Part shown: positions 1 through 8,961 of the stretch, piece after piece
Position numbering within the stretch: the first letter of the stretch is position 1
Layout of the letters: each line of letters starts with the position of its first letter
NCBI GenBank assembly: GCA_036939975.1
Contig: JALLPB010000786.1
Span: 1 to 12,983 of the forward strand
Origin: Cyclostephanos tholiformis
Lineage: Eukaryota; Bacillariophyta; Thalassiosirophyceae; Thalassiosirales; Thalassiosiraceae
Direction: 5' to 3'
DNA: 12,983 bases
Notes under the pieces: model-generated
What the model saw: only the letters and a program-made list of their open reading frames with translations
What the model was told of the DNA's origin: nothing
Database searches by the model: none
Program-made: the position numbers and the translations under genes

Positions 1-223
1 AAAAAAAGAATTCTGGAGCGCAAATTTCGCTAAAAAGAGAACAAAAACACGAAAACACAAATTAAGGCAGGCACCCAATATCTATTATCTAATTCCTTCG
101 TATGCACACCTGGGTCCTCCCCCTATCGCGACTCCAACGCGCCGGCCTACCCCAACGCCCACAACACATTCCTAGTAATAGGTGTATTATTAAAGAGTGA
201 TAGTAATATTTTTTAGCGCGACG
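1..223. other. Upstream region / probable 5' UTR and promoter of the protease gene
   Basis: AT-rich leader before the first usable ATG of the protease. It begins with an A-run and carries no reading frame I can support. The frame of the protease is open back to about position 197, but the first codon there is GTG, which is not a normal nuclear start; the first ATG is at 224. No TATA box or initiator is clear enough to call. Confidence 0.4.
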
Positions 224-3200
224 ATGGATCGAAGAGGCGGCAGCGTCGTCCGAGGACGCCGGATGCGCGACGGGGCGAAGGTGAGACGTCGTCGTAACAA
301 CAACGCCGACGTCATGGATTCCGATGGCGGCTGCACCATCGACGATGCCTCCTCCTCCTCCGACGCGGGAAATGAAACAGTCCACGACGACGACAACGAC
401 GACGACGGCGACGACGAGGCGGATGCTCGGATGGGGGGTGGGAACGAGAATGACAACGCGAGGGGGAAATCTCAGAGCGGCGTTCCGCCAACGGGGCAAA
501 ATACAACGACTCGACGGGTTGAGGGGGGGATGATGCCGTGCGACGATGTCGACCTGGAAGATTTACTCGGGGGAGGCGGCGACGTCGTCGTTGGGGATGA
601 CGAACACGACGACTACGAGGAAGAAGAAGAAGACGATAACGACGGGGAGATGATGAATCCCTACGTCGTTATGAATCCACCCTTCCTCCGCGTTATGGAA
701 TATTCGACCTCGAGGGGATCATCGTCGACGCCAGCCGATCCCAATAATTCGATAGAGGGGCCAACGTCTCCCACGTTATCCTCTCAGCGGCAGCAGCAGC
801 AGCAGCAATCGCGAGTCCCGCAGCGATGGCAGAGAGGGAAGTTAGATAGTTATCCTCAGCATAGGAGCGATGATGCCAGTCGTAATCATCCGCTGTTGTC
901 GGTGTTCGATCCGTACAGTCCCAACAAGGACCACCCGCATCCGCAGCTGAACGATCGATATTTTCATCGGGGGGGGGGGGCGCATAATGCCAAGCTCTCG
1001 CCGTCATCGCGGCAGCAGCCGCGGGGGGGAATGGAAATGGAAGAGGAGGAGGAGGAGGATGAACTCATCGACTTCATGCGAGGGGATGATGGAGTCGTCG
1101 TCGATAAGGGCATCGATTGTCATCGGGAGGAACGTTTCGGGACAATACCCCCTCCTCCCCGTAGTACTCAGCCGTCACGACATCATCCTCATTCCCGCGG
1201 GGGGAAAGTTGACGACGGCGGTGACGATCGTCGTTTCGGTACGGACGGAGGGGGGGGATGGCACGACGTGGAGTCGACGTCGTTCTCGCCATTTCCGAAA
1301 CACCACCACGACCACCACGTGGGGGGGGCGATGGGGGGGGGGAGGTGGAGGAATGATACCCCCGCTCGCCCGATGACGAACGGCCCCGCCGGGAATGCCG
1401 GCGGGGGGGGGGTCTATTACGGTCCCGGTGGGGCCATCCCGGGCATGTTATCGGCATTATCGAGCGCCTCTGGTCCGCTGATAACTCTCGCGTCCGGAAT
1501 TTTCTCCGTCGCATTGTCCTCTGTCGCGTACGCGGGCACGCTCGTCGTGCATTTCGCCACGTCGAACTCGTTCGCGTATGGCCGCGACGATGAACAACGC
1601 GCCAATGCCGGCAATCCCTTTCGCTCCGGTGGCGCCATCGGCGGCGTTGGCGGGGGCATGGGAGGAGGCGGTGGAGGAGGCGGTGGCATCCGTCGGGGGG
1701 GGAAGAAGCGCTGCATTTCATCCACAAACTTTCGCCTTATCATCGTCGCGACGACGGCACTTTTCTGCCTTCGCAATATGACGGCGATGGTATTCCGCAC
1801 GACGTTCGATTCCTCTCGGAAGGGTCCGTCGTCGACGGGTAGTAGTGGTCCGTCCGCATCCTCGAATTCTGACGTCACGACAAGGATAAAGAAGGCGAGG
1901 ATGGAGCATTGGTGGAACAAAATGATCAGACGCAGGAAAGGGCTCGCCGACGACGCGGTGGTCGCGACCGAAGTTTACGTTGACGGAAAGAGGGCGGAGG
2001 ACGCCGTCGTTGTCGGCGCACAGCGGGAATCGTCCGGCGAGGACGGGTTGTCCGTGGTGGCAGGGGAGGGGGGAGGGGGGGAGGGGAACTATGATCCTAC
2101 CGCGCCAGCTTCCTCCTCGGGTGTAGTCGTGCAAACACGGGAGGATGGTACCATTGTCATCAAGCTTCCCCCGCCGAGAATGCACCTCGAGGGGGGGGGC
2201 GCCAGGATTATCGATCAGGAACGGCCATTTGTAGCAGCATCTGACGAAGACGACGAGACGATTTACATCAAGTTGCCGTACCCTCCCCATGGACTGGACG
2301 AAGTTCAGAATCAAGAGGAGAGGACCCCCAAACGCGAGCTCGAACCGCCCCTGCGGGGCGCGGCGCCACAGGAATCGGTGAAACTTCGTCGATTTGCTCC
2401 CCCGATGACCCCCCTCGTCGATGAATCTGAACGCAGCATGAACGCTTTGGGAAGACGTGGTCACGGCTCAAAGATACGGGGGAGGAAGCACGACTACGAC
2501 TACGGGGGAGGACTGCTCCACGAACTTCGCAGCGAATTCGACTCGTGGGCGTCAAAGCACGGCAAGCGATACGCATCAAATACCGAGAAAGAGCATCGCT
2601 TCAGCGTTTGGAGGAAGAACCATCGTCGGTATGTAATTATTTACGAGATTTTTATTTTCTATTTGCGCCATTCGTATATTGCGCTTCTCACTGTAAAGGT
2701 GAACGGTATTTTATTCGAAAAACGCGTCTGGCAGCATCGCGGCTATTAACGAAAAACACGGCCCCTGTCGCATGACGGGCAGAGCCGTCTTCGGTCATAA
2801 TCTCTTTTCCGATTTAGACCCCGAGGAGTTTCAGTCGAAATTCCTTACAGGGTATCGCGGACCACGTCATGACGAAGAATACGACAATGGTCGCAGCGTC
2901 AAGGCGAGGAGATCTCGCTTTCGAGAAACGGCAGCGACGCCGGAGGCACCAATGAAACTCCATCCGGACATTCAGCGGAAGTTGGATGATCACATGATGA
3001 CGTTTGGCGCTGGTGCTTTCACAGAGGGAAATGAAAGTAGACTTAACGGATCCGAATTTCAAGCTAACTTCGCCAGCACGAGCTGCTCTTGGTGGGATGC
3101 CGCTTGCATCCTTGATAACATTTCAACGTACAAAATCAGCTTCCTCAATGGCTGTCAGTGGTGGGACGTCTCATGCTCCCTCCGATACATCTTCGGCTAT

Positions 3201-4193
3201 CAATATGTGGGTGGTACGCGTGAACCAACCTACGACGAAAACTCGTATCCCTCGGCCTTAGATTGGCGTGCCATGGGCGTGGTCACCGATGTCCATTCTC
3301 AGGGAAGCTGCGGGGCGTGCTGGGCCATAACTGCTGTTGAGACGATCGAGTCGGCGAACGCGATTGCCACCGGCAAGTTGATCGATCTAGCCGAGGAGGA
3401 GGTCATCGCGTGCGACGGCACGTGCGAGATGTGCAACGGTGGTTGGCCTCAGAATGCATACGAATACGTGATGAAATATGGTGGACTACCCGCAAAGACG
3501 TCAGATTACAACGCCGATTTCTTGTATAAAATTACCGCAGTGTTGGCCGGCGAGAGTAGCTCGGTATCAGAGTATGAAATGGGAAGCTACTTTGCGCAGA
3601 CGTGTCCCGCCGGTAAAAGGGTGGGCGAGGGCGGAGGTGGAGTCGATGGAGACCATTCGCACAAGAGCGGCGATGGCAATGAGAATTATCAGTATGATGC
3701 AAGCTATGCACAATCGACTCGTTATGGCAAAATAAAGGGTTACGGCTACGCTACTGATAGATGCATTTGTTACACAGATGGCAGTGGATGCGACTGTGAC
3801 AAACAAAACGAGAAGATTGCAGTGCTGAATGTTGCATCATATGGACCCGCTGCCGTCTGCCTTGAGGCATCCAGTTGGCAGAATTATGGGGGCGGGATAA
3901 TGACTTCTGACATCGGTTGCAGTAAGGCTTTCACCGACATGAACCATTGCGTGGAGGTGGTGGGTTATGCGTTCACGGACGGTAATAGTCAAAGTGGCAA
4001 TGATCAGCAGGGCGAAGGTAGCCACCGAAGCCACAAAAGTGGCGGAAGCAAAGACAATGGTCAACGCGAGGGGTACTGGATCGTGAAAAATCAATGGTCG
4101 AATTATTGGGGCATGAATGGATATGCTTATGTCGCAATGGGAGCAAATACCTGTGGTATACTCAATGACATGACTCAGGTATATATGAGCTAA
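224..4193 (+). CDS. Papain-family (C1A) cysteine protease with a ~760-residue N-terminal extension and two hydrophobic segments
   Basis: Join 224..2628 and 2735..4193, giving 1287 residues. The start is the first ATG, with A at -3 and G at +4. Residues 1-400 are acidic, Gly-rich low complexity with a six-Gln run at 190-195. Hydrophobic segments lie at about 418-445 and 503-525, separated by a Gly-rich loop. An I29 inhibitor propeptide begins near 764 (W775; GHNLFSD-type motif just after exon 2 starts). The catalytic domain runs from about 974: oxyanion Gln991, SCGACW with nucleophile Cys997, His1206 in MNHCVEVVGYA, Asn1254 in KNQWSNYWG. The triad is intact, so an active endopeptidase is likely. 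Oddities are a twin CxWWDxxC motif in the pro-region (C919-C926, C942-C949), Ser/His/Gly inserts near 1095-1125 and 1216-1247, and KNQW where KNSW is usual. There is no N-terminal signal peptide, so the hydrophobic segments would act as a signal anchor. The family call is firm; localisation is inference. C1A proteases are usually about 330-400 residues. Confidence 0.9.
791..808 (+). repeat. CAG/CAA trinucleotide run encoding polyglutamine
   Basis: Five CAG codons plus one CAA encode Gln190-195 in the low-complexity cytosolic-type tail of the protease. It is short, in frame, and probably variable in length between strains. Confidence 0.8.
969..2199 (+). repeat. Cluster of poly-G homopolymer runs inside protease exon 1
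   Basis: Runs of eight or more G lie on the coding strand at 969-980 (12 G), 1250-1257, 1321-1328, 1333-1342 (10 G), 1403-1412 (10 G), 1695-1702 and 2191-2199 (9 G). All are read as Gly-rich stretches and the frame stays open through every one. They are candidate slippage sites, and the G-run spacing near 1321-1342 could allow G-quadruplex formation. Confidence 0.85.
2629..2734 (+). other. Intron of the protease gene (106 bp, phase 2)
   Basis: The donor is GTATGT at 2629 and the acceptor is GCAG ending at 2734. Joining gives CG + C = Arg802, followed by IAAINEKHGPCR. This restores the I29 propeptide pattern (RFxVWxxN...I..IN...G.N.FSD). Without splicing, the upstream frame runs into a stop at 2747-2749, inside what becomes exon 2. 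The intron is AT-richer than the flanking exons. It splits the protein exactly inside the propeptide helix region. Confidence 0.92.
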
Positions 4194-4410
4194 GTAGCGT
4201 TTTAAATGTAACACAATGTGTATTTCATCTAGGTATGGCTGAGCCTTAACCAATTTAAGAAGTGCATCGGGGAATGATGGACAATGCACGAAACCAATCA
4301 AAATAATTTCCCCCCCTCTCCCTCAATTCTTGTCTATTAAATCAAACATCATTCAGGGAGTAGACAAAAGGTCAATAAACTCTTGAGAGTTAGCTGTGTG
4401 GAAGGTTGAC
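4194..4410. other. Convergent 3' gap between protease and plastid reductase genes
   Basis: These 217 bp separate two stop codons on opposite strands. On the + strand AATAAA occurs at 4374-4379, a possible poly(A) signal for the protease transcript. If it is used, the two 3' UTRs overlap. A C-rich stretch (cccccc) lies near 4311. No gene is seen. Confidence 0.5.
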
Positions 4411-6480
4411 TTAATCATCCTCCTCTTCTTCCAATGATGGGTCAAAGTCTTTGCCGGCTTCCAAGTCCCGTATCGCTTGATCTAATCGATCCGACGGCAG
4501 CTTCGATGTAGAAACCGCACCATATCTTAACCCGTCACGGAAAAGAACAAATGAAGGGACGGCAACAATCCCAAGTTGTTTCCCCAGCATCTTCCCGACC
4601 GCGCCGGTTGCATCTGCCTTAGCGAACATCAATTTGCCCCCATCGCGTTCTCGTGCAATCTTCGTGAACATCGTATTAAGGCTCTTGCACGTTCGACACG
4701 ATCGCATTGCAACGAAGACCACGCAACTCCGCCGCTTGGATGTAATTTTCTCCGCCAAACCTTCCACACCCACAATTTGTGCGACGTATGGATTTTCTTC
4801 ATCCACGGCGGACTGCGCCTGCACTTCTTTTTCGTCCATCCCTCCCTCGCCACCGACACGAATACGCCGGCTTTGCAATTGCAGTTGCTCCATTCGGAAC
4901 GATTCGTCCAAATCATCCTCCTCTGGCACGGGCAATCCAAAGCGGACGCCGGCACCTGAGCTGTCCCGTGGCCAAGACGTTTCTTCCCAAAAGTCCTTCA
5001 AGTCCCACCCTCTAACGGCTGTGTGCTTAGTTCCTTTAGTGGCGAATAGGACGTTATTGTTCAATAGTACTTGGAGGGTAGACGAGCCAAACCCCGGCGA
5101 TGGAATGAGGTTCAGGCACCTATTGGAGGAGATTGATTCGATGCTTTTTACGTACGAGTTAGCCTTTCCAGGCCCGAAGAGTACACCATCACTCTTTATT
5201 ATTTGTTGCGCGTGTGTCAGTGTTGAGACGTATTTGTTACATCGATGCCTGGATCTTAGTAGTTTAAGCACGCTCGACCCTCCGGCAGGGTCCTCATCGG
5301 CGGAGATGATTCCTCTTTGCTCGTTGGATAACGTATCGATGAGGGAATCGAATTGACCTATTGCGCTTGCGAATCCTACCTCCTCATCGTCACTTTCAAC
5401 AGCCGGCTGCATTAATTTGACTGTTGGGAATCGTGCAGCAGCAAAAAGGTCTTGCGTCAAATGACAAGCACGAAATGAATTGTCAACTTGGAAAATCACT
5501 CACCTTCCTTGTTCTTAGTCTTGGCTCCACTGGTACTGACAAGTGATACATTGATTCCCATTGTGGCCAGCCCACTACATTGAAACAAAACAAAAACAAA
5601 AACAAAAACAAAAAGGACGTGTAAGCAATTCTCATCTGCGTCGAAGATTTGAAAGTATCGGAGGTATTGATCAAACTCACTCTGCAAGGAAACATGCATA
5701 GTCGCTTCCACCCAGAACAACTGCCTGCAAAATCGATCCACGCTTGAATAAGAATGTCACTGCCGCCGAAAATTACGAAATTTCGACGTAGGGCCAATTT
5801 ATTTTACTAACCTTGCCGGAATAAAACACAGCATCCTCGCTGCTCCCACCTCCCACCTCTTCCACCCTCGGCATGGCGCAATGTATTCCCACGAGTGCGG
5901 CGGCCGCCGTCGACAGCGCGTCGACGTCCGATACGCCGTCGGGAATATCCGCCACGGTGTGCGAGTAAACTCGAACGTCATCGCCCAACGAGATGGCGTC
6001 GTAGTAGTCGTCGGGATCGTCGTCATCGTCGTTCATTTCAACGCCGACGACTCGACGCACGAGAGACGACGATTCGCCGTCGATGACTGCGGTAGTTCCC
6101 GCGACGAACGTCAGACGTCCCACGCGCAACTCGGGGTCGCTCCCGGCGTATGTCATCGGGGCGACGCCCCCGTTGGACGTGTGGAGTAGGAACGACTGTA
6201 GCTCGCCGCCGTCGAGCACGAACGTCCGTCGTCGGGATACCGCATTCGGCGGGGAGGAGGTGGCACGCGCCGCGTGTGACGACGGTCGGAGGAGACTCGT
6301 CGTGGGGGTCGAGGATGACGCAGCTCGTTGCCCCGCGGAGGACGCGACCGGAGGCAGCGAGGACGGTTGGAAAGCGTGGACGGACGATGGCAACGACGAT
6401 GTGGAGAGCAGTAACATCGCGCGGTATATCCTTCCGCCGGAGGGGCATCTGGCGGTGTTCGTGATCTTGCTCCTTGCCAT
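4411..6480 (-). CDS. Plastid-targeted MDR/quinone-reductase-like protein fused to a C-terminal thioredoxin-like domain
   Basis: Minus-strand join of exons 5812..6480, 5681..5724, 5504..5574 and 4411..5450, giving 607 residues. The leader has a hydrophobic stretch MLLLSTSSLPSSVHA (22-36) followed by Phe37-Gln-Pro and a Ser/Ala/Arg/Pro-rich segment. That is the signal-plus-transit layout with +1 Phe used for stroma targeting in diatoms. Residues about 85-223 resemble the N-terminal part of a medium-chain dehydrogenase/reductase (…IPDGVSDVDALSTAAAAL…). Exon 2 begins the Rossmann strand AVVLGGSDYACFLA (224-237), continuing as ATMGINVSLVST. The C-terminal domain (about 475-600) is thioredoxin-like: VVFVAMRS then C513-R-T-C516-K, with cis-Pro560 in VAVPSFVLF. 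The Trp usually before the first Cys is replaced by Arg-Ser. The protein ends in an acidic tail. The likely role is plastid redox chemistry; substrate and electron donor are unknown. The start at 6480 has good context (GCGCCATGG); Met22 is an alternative start that would keep the hydrophobic signal. Confidence 0.8.
5451..5503 (-). other. Intron 3 of the MDR-thioredoxin gene (53 bp, phase 1)
   Basis: On the minus strand the donor is GTGAGT after AAGGAAG and the acceptor is GACGCAAG. The join G + AC gives Asp262, reading KNKE-D-LFAAARFPTVKLMQP. Reading through stops after three codons (GGT GAG TGA). At 53 bp it is a very small intron. A TTGAC sequence near the 3' end could be the branch site. 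Confidence 0.72.
5575..5680 (-). other. Intron 2 of the MDR-thioredoxin gene (106 bp, phase 2), with a TTTTTG repeat
   Basis: On the minus strand the donor is GTGAGT and the acceptor is AATGTAG. The join GA + T gives Asp, reading FLAD-GLATMGINVSLVST. A hexamer repeat, AAAAAC on the + strand at about 5584-5614, reads as (TTTTTG)n on the transcribed strand and supplies the pyrimidine-rich tract just before the acceptor. Confidence 0.8.
5725..5811 (-). other. Intron 1 of the MDR-thioredoxin gene (87 bp, phase 0)
   Basis: On the minus strand the donor is GTTAGT after AAG (Lys223) and the acceptor is TTTTGCAG before GCAGTTGTTCTG. The join reads SGK-AVVLGGSDYA, which gives the expected Rossmann strand and Gly loop. 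Reading through instead gives twelve unrelated residues and a stop. A second AG four bases downstream would break the frame. Confidence 0.82.
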
Positions 6481-7884
6481 GGCGCCGTATTAATATTTCA
6501 ATATATCGTAGTCACCATTATATTTTATATTATAAACATCGCTCCTCAATACAGTTTGTATTCCAGATGCCCAGCCGACCGAGCCGAGCCTCTCCCCCGC
6601 CGGCCCTGACATCTGGTTCCTTGGACTGGGTTTAAAATATGGGGTTGGGGTTAAATTTTGTGACATACCATATCCCACGTGAAATAGGATGGAATCGTCC
6701 TGTTCACATTCCACAAGATATGTATAAGTGATAACCCTGTAGCATTATCTACCTGACAACTTCAAGTCTGATTGAGTATCGTACCATACGCACTATCGTA
6801 CCTAGGTATCATCACATCATGTTTGTGATTACAATAAAATCCGGGCCACCTTTCAATGAGGAGACACAACATTCTACTATTTTGGGATACCATATGTGGG
6901 GGCAACATCCGTCCACCCAGACGGGAAGTTTGATGCTCTTGGTGTTTTGTACGACGTGTGCATCTAGCGCAGGGCCGGAAGCCATAGGTTTGGTCCCATG
7001 TTGTCATCAATCCACTGATGACAACCTAGCGACCATTACGATCGTACGTGGAGGGGGAGGGAACGGAGCGTGGACGAAACGAAGGTTGGACCTTTGCGAT
7101 CGCGTACAGATTCCAGTGGCAAAATGCAAATTATACTGTTTATGCTCAGCTACTTGTGGCCAGATAACTCGAGGCCATGGCAAACGAGGTTGGCGGTTAC
7201 TGCTCGGGCAGAACTGAGAACTGCTACATGAGAATGGCATTGGATGCTGGAATTGGTTTGGTTTGGCGATGAAAAGGCAAAGTTCTATATGATGGGGTCG
7301 CGCCTAGCGTTTTTCGTCCCGAGTGCAATCTCTGTCGGTGTGATTGCCAGGCGGTCTTAAATGAGAACAATCGTCACGCGATTGTGTATGCGATGGTGAG
7401 AAATGAGAATAAGACCAACAAACCGATCAAGACCTGCGAATCGTTGAACGAGGGAGGTCGCTCTCTGTCTTTCGAATTTCAGGGTTTGATCTCATAGAAG
7501 GATGAGCAGGAGGTATCAGATATCTTTATGTTGACAGCCATCATCGATCAAATGAAAGCAAATCTTCAGCCTAGCCCCAGAGTGATACATGGTTCGGAAC
7601 GGACCATTCCCAGTCGTTTGATAAATGTGACCATTAATCGGCATACTGAATGCAAGAAGGAGAGTGTGTCGCTGGCACAGTGAAGGAGTTCGCTCATACA
7701 GCGGGGGACGAAGGAGAGTCTCTTACTACTTCGAATTGCTCCAATTCTCAAGCAAGCGCCACGCACACGAAAGACAGAGAGAATGGATGACTTCCTATTG
7801 AACATCGTAAACTAATCGAATACTTATCTTTCCTCTGCTCTGCGGTTAATAGAAATTTTTCCCTCTATGATTATGTTCCCCGTA
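6481..7884. other. 1.4-kb intergenic region without a supportable gene
   Basis: This lies between the start of the MDR-thioredoxin gene and the stop of the eS8 gene, both on the minus strand. It should hold the promoter of the former and the 3' UTR of the latter. Frames of up to about 130 codons (for example + 6819-7217) have no recognisable domain and no protein-like composition. A tATCGTACC direct repeat occurs near 6778-6803. No tRNA is seen. Decayed repeat sequence is possible but not shown. Confidence 0.5.
6676..6681. promoter_or_regulatory. CACGTG (G-box/E-box) palindrome upstream of the plastid reductase gene
   Basis: A perfect CACGTG lies about 196 bp upstream of the minus-strand start at 6480. 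Such cores bind bHLH and bZIP regulators in many eukaryotes. One six-base match in 1.4 kb is weak evidence. Confidence 0.2.
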
Positions 7885-8961
7885 TTATTTCTTGAGCTGC
7901 TTCAGGTAAAACGCGAGCTCCGGCCCCTCGAGGATGGCTCCGTCGCATCGTCCGCTCTGTCCGGGCCTGGACGTGATCTTGGCGTACAGGCGACCGCTCG
8001 CCATCTGGTGATCGATGGATTCCTCGATCGTACGTCCCTTCCCCCTGGCGGCGAGCTTGCGAAGAACGTGCGAGGACTTCTTCTTCTCCTCCTCCTCCGT
8101 GGACGCGGCGGCCGCGGCCTGGCTCTTCTTGATCCCGATCTTGACCCCATAGTGTCCCTCGTACCAGCTCTTGAAGGGGTGCGCGTCGACCACGACGATC
8201 GCCCCCTTCACCAGGGTCTTCGTCCTGACCAATTCGTTGTTGCTCGCGTTGTACACCACGTCCAGCACCCTGACCTTGCGGGTGCAGACCTCGGTACCCC
8301 ACGAGAAGTTTCCGGAATCGAGCCGAAGGGCGCGGAACTTCTTATTTCCGCCGCGGGTGCGAACCTCGTGAATGCGCTTCTCGCCGATGCGGGTCATGGC
8401 CGCCGGTCGTCCGAGCTCGAACTTGCGCTTCTTGCGGAATTGGGAACGGCGGCCGCCGGTCTCTCGGCGCTTGTGCTTGCCCTCTCGAGTGATTCCCTAC
8501 GTATTTGGATGGTTTCGGTGGATTTGGAACGAAAAGAATCAAGGAACAATCGGGCGTGAGATACTACTATAAGTTCAGTCGCATCCATTCACGCTCGAGC
8601 ATGATATTCTCCACCCCCCCCCCCACACACACACACACATATATGTTAATTCGAGTTCGCGTAGAACCCGTGGGTCATTCAAAACGGCCTCGACACGGCT
8701 CATGACTATGATATGGAAACTCTCGCCCCTTCGTCGAGGGCCGCACATACATAAGATCGGGGGCGATGGGCGCGCCCTCCTCTTCGTCCACGACGCAACC
8801 TCCGCCCAGTGAAATCATCTCTCGTGGGATGGACCCAGCGGGTGCAGCGCCCACCCATGGAGGAGAGGCCGCGGAACAACCCGACAGAGGGGTGCAACAT
8901 CGGGCGATGGGCCTCATGGTTCCGACATATTTCCTCCTCGACACGGCCGTGATCTCACCAT
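7885..8961 (-). CDS. RPS8: 40S ribosomal protein eS8
   Basis: Minus-strand join of 8959..8961 (ATG alone) and 7885..8496, giving 204 residues; the family is about 200-210. It is a structural protein of the small ribosomal subunit. The N-terminus reads [15 protein letters not shown], then [12 protein letters not shown], the basic eS8 signature. [38 protein letters not shown] and SWYEGHYG follow, and the end is [17 protein letters not shown] then [12 protein letters not shown] local Ala5/Glu4/Lys3 stretch around 130-145 sits where the family varies in length. The frame has no ATG at the conserved N-terminus: a CGTAG acceptor falls immediately before GGAATC (Gly2). Upstream on the same strand AAAACCATG followed at once by GTGAGA supplies a one-codon exon. 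The first internal Met (35) would lack the conserved N-terminus, so it was not chosen. Confidence 0.93.
8497..8958 (-). other. Start-codon intron of the eS8 gene (462 bp, phase 0)
   Basis: On the minus strand the donor is GTGAGA directly after ATG (8959-8961), and the acceptor is TACGTAG before GGAATC at 8496. I found no other ATG followed at once by GT closer to the acceptor. Introns right after the start codon are common in eukaryotic ribosomal protein genes. It is the longest intron in the window and carries C-run and AC microsatellites. Confidence 0.7.
8614..8640. repeat. Microsatellite: C11 followed by an AC dinucleotide run
   Basis: Eleven C (8614-8624) are followed by (AC)7A (8625-8639), then a short AT run. 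The tract lies inside the eS8 intron and is likely length-variable. Confidence 0.85.

Noticed and set aside
197..223. N-terminal extension of the protease from a GTG at 197
   Set aside because: Nuclear genes start at ATG; the first in-frame ATG is 224, with good context.
1074..2464. Long minus-strand frames (1074-1727, 1718-2464) under the protease
   Set aside because: Arg/Pro-rich shadows of the GC-rich, low-complexity coding strand with no recognisable domain.
4634..5356. Plus-strand frame of 240 codons
   Set aside because: Antisense shadow of exon 4 of the MDR-thioredoxin gene; composition is Ser/Pro/Arg noise.
5483..5797. Minus-strand frames reading through 5483-5797 with an LFLFLFLF stretch
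   Set aside because: The hydrophobic stretch is the translated TTTTTG repeat of intron 2; splicing explains the region better.
6819..7217. 132-codon plus-strand frame
   Set aside because: No family pattern, mixed composition, and equally long frames exist on the opposite strand.
7290..7370. Cys pattern PECNLCRCDC resembling a pre-SET motif
   Set aside because: Very short, flanked by stops, no SET core on either side; probably chance.
7470..7500. GGTTTGATCTC resembling a tRNA T-arm
   Set aside because: No acceptor stem, D-arm or anticodon arm can be built around it.
7867..8559. Plus-strand frame of 230 codons
   Set aside because: Shadow of eS8 on the opposite strand.
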